Shown: positions 36,978 to 48,074 of the stretch, piece after piece
How the letters are laid out: every line of letters begins with the position of its first letter
Numbering within the stretch: the first letter of the stretch is position 1
DNA from: Papaver somniferum
Lineage: Eukaryota; Streptophyta; Magnoliopsida; Ranunculales; Papaveraceae
Length of the DNA: 64,000 nt
Direction: 5' to 3'
Assembly (NCBI RefSeq): GCF_003573695.1
Contig: NC_039358.1
Coordinates: 231,893,560-231,957,559 of the forward strand
Program-made: the position numbers and the translations under genes
The notes under the pieces: generated by a model
What the model was told of the DNA's origin: nothing
The model's input: the letters and a program-made list of their open reading frames with translations, nothing else
Database searches by the model: none

Positions 36978-37443
36978 TTGAAGAAGAAAACCTTATGATA
37001 AATCAGCTTCAGTTTTTCTGTGAATTTTGGTTTCTACTATTTCACTATCTACGTTGTTGTTTTTGGGGTATTTTAGAATTCTTGATGAAAGGGAATTTTG
37101 TTAATTTTAATTTTCTTAGGGGAGGTAAATCAAATTACCCATCATGCAAGGGAGGTACTGTAAATTACTCCCTGTTTTTGAATTTATTTTTGCAAAATTT
37201 ATAGTGGGACCGAACTGATTGGGTTCATTCCGTATACTCTAAATTACAGCACGTGGCGCAAGTGGAATGGCTCGTTCACTGTTTCAGGGGACAAATGTGG
37301 TGTATATCATGGGGTGATGATTCATGCAACGTCGTCTATATACATACGTATAGAGGCATTGACGTTGGACGCATCTCATTTGTTGGAGGAAGTGGGCCCC
37401 AGAGGCGGAGAATATGTAAAGCAAGGATGTGCAATTGGCCAAT
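36978..37443. promoter_or_regulatory. Shared upstream region of F-box (minus) and RALF (plus), left part
   Basis: Intergenic DNA between divergent genes; continues at 38627-39097 after the MULE-like element. Includes CACGTGGCGC (37248-37257, an ACGT-core box) and a GGGCCC site. The same layout is kept in copy B (48075-48540). Confidence 0.4.
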
Positions 37444-38626
37444 GAACCATTTTTTCTGGGGGACTACACAAAAATGGTGGGGGACTATTTTGTGATATGA
37501 ATGTCTACCTTATACTTATAAAAGATGTCCTAAAATGTGGAAATGACTAACTTACCATTAACCTAATTAAAATTAAAACTAATCTAATATATATATACAC
37601 ACACACATGTATAACCTAATCTAAATCATTAACAAAACAAAATCAAAATCATAACAAATCCATTATTTTTAATTTTTCACAAATCCGTTACTATTAGAGG
37701 GTTCATTTTCTTCTCTTCTTTCCGCTTCATCGTCTCGATTCAAAAAAATTCCACAAACCCATTACTTTGTTGAAAAAATGAGTAGTAATCATCAAAATGA
37801 GTTGAAAATGGAAGTTGCAGAGAGAAGTTCGGCTAGGAATAATGTGAAACAGTTTGTCGAACTAGCCGAACTCAGATTTAATGGAATTTTTTCTTTCAGA
37901 GAAAAGTTCGATTACCTTGCAAAAAAAAATTCCCAGCCGAACTTTTAGTTCGGTTACGTCGCAACTTCTTTTCCTTTTTCTCCTAGCCGAACTTTTAGTT
38001 CGGTTACGTAGCAATTTTTTTCTCCTAACCAAACTTTTCTCTGAAAACCTATATATTGAGTTCGGTTTCGTCGATTTTTTTTTCCCAGGACGTACATGTG
38101 GTTCGGCTACGTCGCAACTTTTTTTTCCTAAACGAACTTTTTTTTGAAAGCAAAAACTCCATTAAAGCTGAGTTCGGCTACCTGTGTTTTCGGAACCATT
38201 AGCCGAACTACACTTGCAGATGAGTTCATCTACCTGTTCTTCAGATGTCCCAGCCGAACTCTATTTCCATGGTCGAAATCAGTTTATAAATTTTTCGTTT
38301 TTACGAAAATTTTTGCCAATTCAAGCAAGATTAACTAAATTTGAAGTATACCTGAGTACCAAAAACCCTCATTTCGAAATCAACCATCTTATCTTAAAAA
38401 AAAAAAAAAACCTTCTTCTGAAGTATTATTCTTTTAAAAACACCCAATTAATTAATCTGACCTCACTAATTAATCATTATACTAACGCGGAGTAATTTTA
38501 TTACCAAGGGCAAGTTTGTTATTAAAAAAAATTAGATAAGGGATGACTCATTATTACTTCTAATATCCAACCCAAAAAATGGAGAGTAGCCCCCACCATT
38601 TTTGAGTAGTCCCAAAAAAATGGTTC
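37444..38626. mobile_element. MULE-like TIR element 1, copy A
   Basis: A perfect 9-bp target duplication TTGGCCAAT (37435-37443, 38627-38635) flanks inverted ends that begin GAACCATTTTTT and go on as GGGACTAC-CAAAAATGGTGGGGG, each with the CAAAAATGGTGGGG word close to the tip. A 9-bp duplication fits Mutator-like elements. There is no transposase, so it is non-autonomous. The interior (37820-38280) has many CCGAAC and GTTCGG words in both directions, such as the palindrome CCGAACTTTTAGTTCGG at 37940-37956 and again at about 37986. Confidence 0.85.
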
Positions 38627-39097
38627 TTGGCCAATTGCACACCCTTGCTCGCCCTCACCCAAGATACCCACCGCCATTCAGTTTTACGAAATAGTGCATC
38701 TCCCGGCTACTACGCATGCGGAGCCACAATCTATGGTTCCCTGGGATTGGTGGTGCTGTCTTTTGGAAATGGAATCCCACAATTGTCCCGCCTCCGGTAA
38801 GGTCCATGGGAAATCAATAAATTCATCTGCATTTTCTGTAGCAAGACACATGACATATATTACCAGGCATTGATTAATAAGGACACTTTTGCATTTTGAG
38901 GCTACAATCGCATGGAGGACTCGGGTAGTTGGGTGTGTTTGTACTGTTTAGTTTTTAGCCCCAGTACAAAACTACGATAAGATTCCCCCTCTCTGCTCAA
39001 TTATTTGAGTCATGCTCCTTAGTACTAGTAATATTGAATGGTGGGGAGATAGATCTATAGAAACAAAGAAATCTAGAGTGAAAATAATTAAGTGGTG
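38627..39097 (+). promoter_or_regulatory. RALF upstream region
   Basis: About 470 bp between the MULE-like element and the RALF start. No clear TATA box can be singled out. The stretch has GATAAGATTCCCCCTCTCTGC shortly before a probable leader. Copy B keeps it (49741-50237). Confidence 0.35.
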
Positions 39098-39469
39098 ATG
39101 GTAAAGAAAGGAAGCAAAATTCCAACTCTCGTGAACACTCTGTCGTTACTAATCGTGCTAGTGTTCTACGTGTTCAGTACAAGTAGTAGTATTAGTAATG
39201 CTGAAGTTACAAATTTTACTAATAATGATCTGCCTTCAAGATCGTCATTACTGGAAGAATTTAGTGAAGAAGAAGAAATGTTAATGGAGTCGGAGATTAG
39301 TAGAAGATTTCTTCTTGGTCAAACTAAAGGCAAGAAGTACATCACATATCCAACTCTTAAAAAAGGAGCAGCAGCCAGTTGTAACTCAAATTCATATAGC
39401 GGTTGTTTAGGGAAAACATCAAATCGGTATGATAGAGGTTGCCTCAAGATTTACCGATGTAGGCACTGA
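39098..39469 (+). CDS. RALF (rapid alkalinization factor) peptide precursor
   Basis: A 123-residue precursor, a normal RALF length. A hydrophobic signal peptide (TLVNTLSLLIVLVFYVF) is followed by an acidic propiece (LLEEFSEEEEMLMESE). Then comes the dibasic site SRRFL, as cut by site-1 protease in the RRxL class, and the mature peptide with KYITYPTL (the YISY-type receptor motif) and four cysteines (ASCNSNSYSGC and DRGCLKIYRCRH) that form two disulfides. RALFs are secreted and bind CrRLK1L kinases (FERONIA type) and LRX proteins at the cell wall. Start taken at the first ATG; two GTG codons precede it. It is a single exon, as is usual, divergent from the F-box remnant. The paralog at 50238 is truncated, so this is the only working copy here. 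Confidence 0.92.
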   Translation: MVKKGSKIPTLVNTLSLLIVLVFYVFSTSSSISNAEVTNFTNNDLPSRSSLLEEFSEEEEMLMESEISRRFLLGQTKGKKYITYPTLKKGAAASCNSNSYSGCLGKTSNRYDRGCLKIYRCRH

Positions 39470-40046
39470 AAGAAATGGATGATGATTTTGGCAGATTGAT
39501 CTGAAGATCAAAAGGTAAGAAGTGTAGATCTGATCAATTACAAGGTCAATATTCATGAATTAGCAATCTAGCAGTACCATTATTTTTTTAAATAATGTAT
39601 AAAGACTGTTATGAATTAATATGTAGTAGTAGTAGTAGAATCATTTTGTAAACTCAAGCTTTTGTTAATTTGATGCTTCCAGAATGTCACTTGGACAAGG
39701 TAAGTTTAAATTTCTGCAACAAGTACTGATTTACTTGGGCAAGCTAAACTAGAATCCAGTTCTATCTGGTCCAGTATGACGCAACTTTTGTTACATTAGG
39801 CAAAGTGAATTACAAACCTTTTGGTCCATTTTTTGACATTCGGCAATGTGCCGGCTGCAATGGTATATGGCACTTTATTCTACGATCAGAAGACAAGATA
39901 TTATTCATATGCGAGGACTTGCAATTTTGCTTCAACCAAACTCCACTACTACCAGTCTACCATTGCCACCAACACCAGTGGCGCTGCGAATCCCATTGCT
40001 AGCAGATCTCTAAAACACAACCACTAGTCACTACCATAAAACTTAA
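39470..40046. other. RALF 3' flank
   Basis: A presumed 3' untranslated region (AT-rich, AATAATGTATAAAG near 39590-39603; a TAG triplet run at 39625-39638). An open frame at 39821-40027 (MVHFLTFGNVPAAMVYGTLFYDQ...) looks protein-like but is not recognised. Most of this region is deleted in copy B. The last bases (AAACTTAA) are the left target duplication of the next element. Confidence 0.45.
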
Positions 40047-41659
40047 GAACGATTTTTTTGGGACCATGGTTTTTCTTGGGGACCATGGTTTTATTTTGGG
40101 TAAAGACATTAGAGGTAAATCTAGGTCACCCATTATCTAGATATTTATATTAATACCTAAATTACCCTCTTGATTAATTTTGGATGATGATTAGCTAGTG
40201 TTAATAATAGTTAGTGTAATGATTAGTGAGATGATTAAGTTAAAGATAATTAGTGAGATTAAAAAATCAGATGAGTTTTTTTTTAAAGAAGTAGAATTAT
40301 TGAGAGAGTAAAGTTAGAGTAGATGAAGAAGGAAAACATGAAAAACGATGGATTTTACCAACTACAACCGGAGGAAGGGTATTTGGGTACCCAGGTATGC
40401 TTCAAACTTAGATAATGTTGGTTGAATTGCTCCAAACTTTCAAAAAAATGAAATTTTTTATGTAAATTTGGGCCAGTTCGGTTAACCATATGTCAACAAC
40501 ATGTAACCGAACACATCTGAAAGTGTAGTTCGGTTACGTTTTCCAAACACGCAGGTTACTGAACTCGCTCGTTAATGGAGGTTTGGGTCCTACAGTGCAA
40601 TGTTCGGTTACCTAGGATAAAATGGTAGGTAACCGAACTTTGAAATTGACAATTTATTTGAGTACATCTTGTGTGTTCGGTTAGTTCGCAAACATCAACA
40701 CAACCAAGTTTCCAACCGAACTCGAGGTTAAAAGTAACCTAGTGTTAGAAGTTCGGTTGGTTCGCAAACTTCAACATATGTAGAGTTCGGTTACAAAGAA
40801 AACTTAATAATTTTGCGAACGAACCGAATTTATGAACTTGTATTGTTCTAATACAAGGAGTTCGATTAAAAGTATTTTTTTGCGAATCAACCGAACTTTA
40901 TTGGCTAAGTTTGATTATTTTGGAACTCAACATAGTGGCCACAACAACACAGTTCGGTTAGACTGGATTTGTTTTTTTTTCGGTTTTAAGGGTGGAGTTC
41001 GGTTACTTTATAATTTTAATTTTTTTTGCGAAACAACCGAACAGAGAGTCCGGTGACTTAGTTTTAAATCCAACAGAACCGAACTGTTCTTCGTGTTCTT
41101 CATTTTCAAGAATTTCGGTTAGTAAACTAGGGTTTTTTGGAAAATCGACCTAACCGAACATGGCTCTGTAACTTCCATTAAAACCCTATTTTGATGATTT
41201 CTATTCGATTGAAGCAATCAAAATCAAATTAAAGCGAAGGGTTTGTTGAAAAATACCTCTGGAGTGGTCCCATGGCAGAATCAGGTTACGGCTGGCGTCT
41301 TTTATACTCGATAAAATTATTATGTAACCGAGCTTAATTGTGATTGCATTGATGTTGTTATATTTCTTATATAGGCGGCGGTGGCGGTGGTGGGAGGAGG
41401 TGGTGGTGGTAATCGGTGGTTGGTGGTGGTGATAATCGGAGGTGGTGATGGTGGTAATCGGCGGTGGTGGTGGGAGGAGGTGGCGGTTATATATATATAT
41501 ATATACATAGGTGGTTATTAGGTTGGTTTTAAATTAAATTAGGTTAAGGGTAGGTTAGTCATTTCAACGTTTTAGGACATCCCTTATCACTATTAGGAAG
41601 GTGGCCTAATAAAACCGTGGTCCCCTCAAAAAAAAACCATGGTCCCTAAAAAATCATTC
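40047..41659. mobile_element. MULE-like TIR element 2, copy A, palindrome-word rich
   Basis: Flanked by the 8-bp duplication AAACTTAA (40039-40046, 41660-41667). The inverted ends begin GAAYGATTTTTT, then GGGACCATGGTTTTT, with a second GGGACCATGG-type word close behind on both sides, the same design as element 1. Inside, 40470-41170 carries well over ten GTTCGGTTAC / GTAACCGAAC words in both directions, and 41375-41490 a GGTGGT/GGTAATCGG microsatellite. There is no transposase. An 8-bp rather than 9-bp duplication leaves hAT possible, but the ends do not look hAT-like. Confidence 0.78.
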
Positions 41660-41667
41660 AAACTTAA

Positions 41668-42252
41668 AGCTTCAACACCAAGCCTTGATGATATTTTCCA
41701 AGAAAAAGGCCCATATGCTGCAAGCCTAGTTGCGAGGTCACGTATCTCCATCACAAGTATCTTTGGTTTGGTCATCAGATTACGGAGAGTCTTCCTTGTG
41801 GGTAATTAAGTTAAGTAATTGATGTCGACAATCTTTGGTTTGGTGTCTTTGGTCAACATTAGCTCTGTTCCAAGCTCAAAGTTGACACTTCTGTGTCCCG
41901 CAGTCCTGTTTTTAGACTTACGATGATCAATTTGATGTCTAACTCAAAAATTATTAAATGGGGCATCTTTTTGTGGAACGACCGATGTACCGAGGCCGGC
42001 AGTCAAAAAGATACTTTCAAGGTAAACGCAGACGGCAACAATCTTAATAAAGTATTCAATAAGTTATCAATCCGTGATCTTTGAGTGGTTGAACATGTTT
42101 CTTTCCCATGTATTTTTCTTCATGCTTGATATAGATAGATAATGATCCAAATGATACACAAATCGAAACCATCAAAAACAATTTTTTTTATTGATGGGAC
42201 CAAACAACAAATAGAGAGACATATCCAGGAAGCAAGCTAGTCATCTTAATTC
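41668..42252. other. Region between TIR element 2 and BAHD
   Basis: Conserved in copy B (51921-52386). A plus-strand open stretch reads KLKASTPSLDDIFQEKGPYAASLVARSRISITSIFGLV, protein-like and near-identical between copies, but no family is recognised. The BAHD 3' untranslated region lies at the right side. Confidence 0.4.
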
Positions 42253-43659
42253 TTAAAATTGAACGACGGGGCCTGCTGTGACGGCCGGGGTCTGTGTAAC
42301 AAGGAATTCACGAAGCTCGTAATCAGATTCGAGTAGGGACATTTGTTGTTCATCCAATGTAACCCATGCTTCTATTCCACACCCATCGCTTGTATCCATT
42401 AATATGCATACGTTCTTAGCGATGACATTGACGGTACATATCCATGTTGGTTTACCCCATCCAAAATCACTTTCATAAAATGGAAACCTACACCAACTAG
42501 TAATGGTGTGTAATTCCATTTCTTCTTTGTTGAACCTTTCATGAACATCTTGCAGAGACCTGACCAGTCCATAATTGACTTGAAATTCATCTTTGATGTA
42601 GTCGCCATTGATTTTCCTAATCGAGGATCTCAGAGTTTCCACCAATTTATGCAACTCGATATCACCTGGCTGGTTCGATAGTCCTACTAGTGCAGGCGCA
42701 ATGAAGTTCCCAAAAGAATGGTCAGGCAATGCAGGAATCATCCTTTGGCGTAAATTCACTGCCATGCATAACATGAATGGTTTTGAATTTTGTGATGATG
42801 ACTCTAATACTTTATCTGCCTTACCCTTGAGCTTCGAAGCACACTTCCATAACAACGCTGTCACTGATTCCACCTTCGTCGGGTTTGCTACATGTGAATT
42901 ATTGGCAGATTTGGCTTTAAGAGTAACAATTTTGGATGAATCAAATACAAACCTCTTGCAAACAGTAGCGATCTCACTGTCTTCTGAGTTCATTTTAAAT
43001 GACAGAACACTAGGTACTTCATTCGGAGGGAAATGAAAAGCAGCGTCAATACTAGGAATAATGGTAGGTTCTTTTTCTTTATGAATACCTTCAATATTCC
43101 CTAGACGAACACTTGTTCTTCTTGCCCAAGCATTAATAAATGTGCCCAATGATGCTGCATCAGCGATCTTATGCAACATTGAAACACCAATTACCATTCC
43201 TCCACAATCAAACATGTTAACTTGAATTACTAGTTGAACTAGATTATCTCTGCATGTACCTAATTCCGTAATGTAATGGAGGTTAGTAGGAATGAATTGA
43301 TTCATAATATAACCTTCATCAGGATGTTTGCTGAGGACTTCAGAGAGACGAACATCGACTCGAGTTTCCAAATATTCAACACCATAATCATCACAATCGA
43401 CAATTTTGTTATCTTTCCCGATTGTTCCGGCTAACGGGTAGAAATAGGTTAACGTCTCGGACAACGATTTCTTTAAATCATTGGATTGTTCCAACACATT
43501 TTTGCCAATATCGCTCGCATGGTAGAACAGGAGGATAGGAACAGGAACGGGTGGAGTGGTTTGATCCAAGAAGGAAATTGTTAAGTTCTTTAGGTTAAAA
43601 GGTGTTAGCGAAGATGGTTTGATAGTTTCTCTTGAGATTACTTCAACTTTCATTCCCAT
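42253..43659 (-). CDS. BAHD acyltransferase (vinorine synthase/SalAT-like clade)
   Basis: A cytosolic CoA-dependent acyl transfer enzyme of 468 residues, full length and single-exon. The catalytic HxxxD is HKIAD at 163-167 and the structural DFGWG is at 398-402. KRFVFD, VNLRQRM and SFGNF are further family marks. The start MGMKVEVISRETIKPS matches the N-terminus style of clade III members (vinorine synthase, salutaridinol 7-O-acetyltransferase), which acylate hydroxyls of alkaloids and other specialised metabolites; clade III is inference and the substrate cannot be read from sequence. Start chosen at the first ATG; a second ATG at codon 3 is possible. Two partial copies lie nearby (43968-44215, 52387-52661), so a small BAHD cluster has expanded and decayed here. 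Confidence 0.93.
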   Translation of the reverse strand: MGMKVEVISRETIKPSSLTPFNLKNLTISFLDQTTPPVPVPILLFYHASDIGKNVLEQSNDLKKSLSETLTYFYPLAGTIGKDNKIVDCDDYGVEYLETRVDVRLSEVLSKHPDEGYIMNQFIPTNLHYITELGTCRDNLVQLVIQVNMFDCGGMVIGVSMLHKIADAASLGTFINAWARRTSVRLGNIEGIHKEKEPTIIPSIDAAFHFPPNEVPSVLSFKMNSEDSEIATVCKRFVFDSSKIVTLKAKSANNSHVANPTKVESVTALLWKCASKLKGKADKVLESSSQNSKPFMLCMAVNLRQRMIPALPDHSFGNFIAPALVGLSNQPGDIELHKLVETLRSSIRKINGDYIKDEFQVNYGLVRSLQDVHERFNKEEMELHTITSWCRFPFYESDFGWGKPTWICTVNVIAKNVCILMDTSDGCGIEAWVTLDEQQMSLLESDYELREFLVTQTPAVTAGPVVQF

Positions 43660-43967
43660 TTTTTTTTTCTACACTATCTTGGTTTTACTCAAAACTTGCA
43701 TTTTCTTCATTTATATAGAATAATGCCAACTTGATCGATCCAAGCCCTCTACCTAAAAGTCATGACATTGGCCGGCATCAACTTGATCGCATTATCAAGA
43801 CAAATGCTGTTTCAAAGTACAATAGTGATCTTATCTTTAGACTGTTTATTCTAGGTATAAAGCATCTTTGACTATATGAACGTGGCTTTACTTTGCAAGT
43901 GGTTGTGGAGATTTTACCGAAAACACAAGCCTTGGTTGAAGTAATTTGTTCTAAGTTTAGCCTTAAT
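43660..43967 (-). promoter_or_regulatory. BAHD upstream region
   Basis: About 300 bp between the BAHD start and the next BAHD fragment. A TATA-like TATATAGAATA on the plus strand (43713-43723; minus TATTCTATATA) is 55-65 bp upstream of the ATG. The CTTGCATTTTCTTCATTTA block is repeated upstream of the next BAHD fragment (44220-44240), so the promoter was duplicated too. Confidence 0.45.
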
Positions 43968-44215
43968 CCTACAATTTGGTTATCTTCCCCAATTGTTCCG
44001 GCTAAAGGGTAGAAATTGGTTAACGTCTCCGACAACGATTTCTTTAAATCATCTGATTGCTGTAACACATTTTTGCCAATGTTGGCATAGTAGAATAGAA
44101 GGATAGGAACTGGAACGGATGGAGTGATCATCTGATCCCAGAAGGAAATTGTGAAATTCTGTAGGTTAAGAAGTTTTGGCCAAGATGGTTTGATTGTTCA
44201 TCTTGATATTACTTC
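43968..44215 (-). pseudogene. BAHD N-terminal fragment, diverged paralog
   Basis: Reads EVISR, a stop (TGA), TIKPSWPKLLNLQNFTISFWDQ, then VPVPILLFYYANIGKNVLQQSDDLKKSLSETLTNFYPLAGTIGEDNQIVG. It is collinear with BAHD residues about 6-88 but clearly diverged at the protein level. It stops abruptly; the bases that follow (left) are not BAHD. An internal stop and the lack of HxxxD and DFGWG make it a pseudogene from an older duplication than copy A/B. Confidence 0.85.
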
Positions 44216-44291
44216 AACACTTGCATTTTCTTCATTTACATAGAAAATTCAAACCCGCTACCTAGAAGGTGATGACTTTGGTCATCAGCTT

Positions 44292-46049
44292 GATGAAATG
44301 AGTGTCACCTATGAAGATGCAACTGGCGGTGTAGAGTATCCTGAGTTGGGAGAGTAGAAATTATATAGGAATGATGTGTAGAATCAAAGTTGGATAGACT
44401 CTTTGAAAGCATGCTACTACTGCAATTGCAGGTAAATTTAGTTTACATTTGTAATTGAAATTCGAAGTTGTTTAAGAATGAATGAATTGATGCATTGTTT
44501 AGATTGAAGTTGAACTGGGTCAGAACTGCAACTGTGTGAGAACCCGTGGTCTGTCTGACTGAACTTATTCAATTTGACTCGGTTTTGTCCTTGTCGACTC
44601 AGTTGTATGACTGAGTTAACCCAATAACCAGACCTGACTAGTTTTAACTTAGTAGACCTTGACCGAGTTGACTTTGTTGATTAGACTTGACCATTTGACC
44701 AGAACATAGACTTGACTATTAACTTGAGCTTGGATGTTGACCGTTAATGGACCTTTTAATTGTTAGAGACCGTTAGTCCACCATAATGGACCAAGCCTTG
44801 GACCTTATGGTCTGAATTAGCTTTAGTTTAGTTTTCTTATTTTGACTTAGTTTTAGTTTTCTCTAAGGAATTACCTTTTGTATTAGGCTTGCTTAGTGGA
44901 CTTGGGCTTAGGTTTAGTTTTCTTATTTTGACTTATTGGACCTTATGGTCTGAATTAGCCTTAGTTTCTTCTACAAAGTTGTAGATATTCATTGGACCTA
45001 CTAAATGGACTATAGCACTGACTCGATTGGATTAGTAAACCCTTAGATATGCTAAAGGTAGAGAATGAGAGAGTGCAATCCATAAATGGGCTTAGACCAT
45101 TAGATAAACTTGTTATGAACCTTGTATGAGCCTTTTGGCTAATTTCTTAGAGTGCTTGTGTGATTAACAATTACTCTTTTATTAACAACGATCTATTGAA
45201 GGATAAATCAGTGGATAGTAAATTTCGAGGTAGGCATGGCTTGTCATCAAAACAGGTGAGAACTCTGTAACCTTCTTGTAATCACTGAGTTTTCTTTCTA
45301 TCTGCGAGCATGATGTGCTTTTACTTCTTGTGAGCATATTTGTGTATAATTGAATGGGTATGTGGTGTGATATGCATTGTCTAATTTCCCCGTAAGGAGT
45401 GTCTGTGTATCCCCACAGCTTCTTGCTAAGTCAAGTAGAGCGACATGTGCAGTATTAGCTAGTAACGCGAGATGTGTGGTATTATTACTTTTTATTTTAT
45501 ACCCTGTTGTTGTCTTCAGTAGTCGAGATTTGCAGTATTATAAACGAATATATCTGGGAAAATTATGCAAGTGCATGTGGTACTTTATTATTATATCTAT
45601 ATGAGATCTGTAATTGGTGTCAGAGGTGTTCAATATTTTCCTAGATTCTTGTACTTAAATTGTTATGCTTATAGTAGTTGTTTGTTATTACTTGAGAGTT
45701 ATATGTTTTCAATTGGGAACCCCTTTGGGATGATGTGCTCACTAGTTCCCCCTTCAGTTTCAGTAATCAGAAGAAAACGTGCACGTGAAGATATCCGTTT
45801 TCGTAGCGTAAAATTTTAGCGAACTGAAGATGTATATTTATCATTTATGTATGTACTCTTTCTCTATAAACAACAAATTATTATATTCATATCACTCGAG
45901 AGACTTTCATTTATATAATATCAGAGAATTTGGGTTTTTCTATTAGCACTTTATGTAATTATGATTCTTAAAATCGATAATCTAGATTTGGTGCTTCAAT
46001 TAGGTTGTAATCCTATTAGCGAAGCAGGTGATTAGGTTGGGGTGTAACA
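44292..46049 (+). mobile_element. Right half of the solo LTR, copy B
   Basis: Corresponds to 33332-34997 and ends GGGGTGTAACA. It contains two short stretches that copy A lacks (near 44600-44620 and 44795-44880), so one copy has gained or lost small tandem segments. The left half of the LTR was not part of the duplication. Confidence 0.85.
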
Positions 46050-46626
46050 GTTTTAGCGGTGCACAAAGTCTGTTACCATCCCAAAGATTCAAGGGTCTCA
46101 ACAATGGATGTCTTCTTTTCACTCACAACTGTCGTAACTCAGCCTGTAGTTGACAACAGTTTATTACCAACAACTACTACTAGCCAGTTTGGTCGGAAAT
46201 TACTATAAGAACGCAAATTCAATTTTCGCTTGCAACACTAGTCAACGCAGATTCTTGCTCAGTGACTTCTAGGATAGCTCATATTTTCCAACAACTGCCA
46301 CTAGTCTAGTTCTATACAACTGATGTAGTTCAGTTTCGCATTAACTACTACAACCCAGTTTCGATTCAACTACTGCATCCCAGTTTTGTATCAACAGCTA
46401 CATCTCACTTTCTACAACAATGGTTTGTGCTCACCTGCTACCCTTCGATATTCCAATCTCAATAACCTCACTTAGGTGCGTCTTGATTATGATTTCCGAA
46501 AAAAACGAGGGAATGTCTCCATTCACTTCAACAACAGTAATCTACACTTGGGGGGGAATTTTGTCATTGACCAAGGGAAACGAAACTTCTTAGCCCCACA
46601 ACAAGTTGGAAGTTAAGATGGGGCGA
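46050..46626 (+). repeat. Composite element interior, copy B
   Basis: CCAGTTT-type repeats as in 35003-35574, followed by 140 bp not present in copy A that lead into a polypurine tract (AAGATGGGGCGA) directly before the LTR at 46627. Confidence 0.65.
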
Positions 46627-47586
46627 TGTTTGTACCATGAGTAAAAATGCCACACAATTGGCCAGATTACTACTTGAATCACCATTTGTCCCTCATTCAA
46701 GTGTAGTTCATCCAACCAACTCAGTATACATGCTAACCGATTCTGCAGTCCGGTCAATGGTCAAAGTCAATGACCAGTCAACCATCAAAGTCAAAGGTCG
46801 ATCAACTGTCAAAGCCTTGTTACCAATCACGTTTCCAGCCAAATTTCCATCCACGTTGCCAGCTAGTTTCCAACCATGCTGCCATCCTTTTTCCAACCAT
46901 GTTGCGAACCGTGCTGCCATTCAGATTTCAACCATGTTTCCAACCGCGTTGTCATCCATATTCATCCATGTTACTAATCGTGCTATCAACCTTCCTCCAT
47001 TCATGTTGCCAGCCATCCAGTCTCCAATCATGTTTCCACTCAAAGCAGTTTGTCAATTAAAGATCGACAGTCGCAGTCAACATCAAAAAGTCAACCATGT
47101 AGTCGAAGTCAAGGTCGTTGGTCAAACCCGCTAGCCCGTATCAATTTGTCCTGTTTCCACTGATCTAGTACAAAAACCCTGGAAGAAGATTTTGAAAGTT
47201 TCTGGATGTCTTGCTGACCAAATTGCTGGAGGGAAGTTCTGGAATGTTCCAGATGACCTGTTCGCCAAGTTACTTCTGTATGAAATTTATCTCGAAATTA
47301 GGGTTTAACCTAGATATTCAACTGTATAAATAGAGGAGAATCTCAACCCTAAAGGGACACACCCTAATACACCAACAAACCCTAAGATCAAAAATCAATT
47401 GTATCAATCACATCAATAAAATATCTCTCCTTACGGGGATTTATCCATGGATGTAGGAAAACCTTGTTGAACCACTTTAAATTTGTGTCTCTCATATTTA
47501 TGTTTGTTTTGTGCAAAACCCTAGTTTTCATCATCATCATCAAGCCAATTGTGTTTTGTGCCTGGAAATATTTCCGGGTATAAACA
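46627..47586 (+). mobile_element. Intact 3' LTR of the composite element, copy B
   Basis: 960 bp, TGTTTGTACC to GGGTATAAACA with inverted ends. A polypurine tract precedes it. TATA box at 47325-47332. This copy defines the LTR boundaries used for the broken copies at 23378 and 35575. Sequence right of it is F-box gene. Confidence 0.85.
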
Positions 47587-48074
47587 ATAAGATCAAATCC
47601 AAATTGAGAGTCTTGAAACAAAGAAATACCTGCAGGCGGTGCCCTCCGTAATCTCGATCTGATGTGCTTCTCTCTGTACTTAAATTGGTTGTTGAAGTTA
47701 AATCATTGTCGTTCCTCTGCGGGTTACTTGGAATCCTTCGTCTAAGTGGTTTCACCAAAAGAAGGCATTTGCATACGTATAATGTAAATCAGAAAAATAT
47801 GGATCTTCTTTTATTAGGAATAATCAAGTTTTATATAACATTTGAAACGTATAAGTAACTTCACTGGGAGTCGTCTTAAGATCTCATATTCTATTATATC
47901 TTCATGAATAACACTACAACTTCTACTATTACCACTACTATTACGATCACAAGTGATTTCAATATCTATATTCTCATTATCACAGCCATTGATTTTCATT
48001 CTTGTAAAAAGTTTGAAAAATATTACACAGAAAGAGAGTGAATAACTTGGACCTACGGTGATTATCTGGGTCAA
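47587..48074 (-). pseudogene. N-terminal half of F-box gene, copy B
   Basis: MTQIITVGPSY... HEDIIEYEILRRLPVKLLIRFKC, the F-box, then the same frame break as copy A. In the shifted frame the Trp of SKTW is a stop (TGA) here. It is cut by the LTR at the same point as copy A. Its C-terminal half is not found right of copy B. Confidence 0.75.

Larger units (their letters stand above)
33332..43393. repeat. Segmental duplication, copy A
   Basis: Collinear with 44292-52661. The copy runs from the middle of the solo LTR through the composite LTR, F-box 5' half, MULE-like element 1, RALF, MULE-like element 2 and BAHD to BAHD codon 90. Start words shared by both copies: GATGAAATGAG. Copy A has its own losses (for example just before 35575) but keeps RALF and BAHD whole. 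Confidence 0.9.

Noticed and set aside
39821..40027. 68-residue frame MVHFLTFGNVPAAMVYGTLFYDQ... between RALF and the TIR element
   Set aside because: Looks protein-like but no family match, and it is deleted in copy B; not enough support for a gene.
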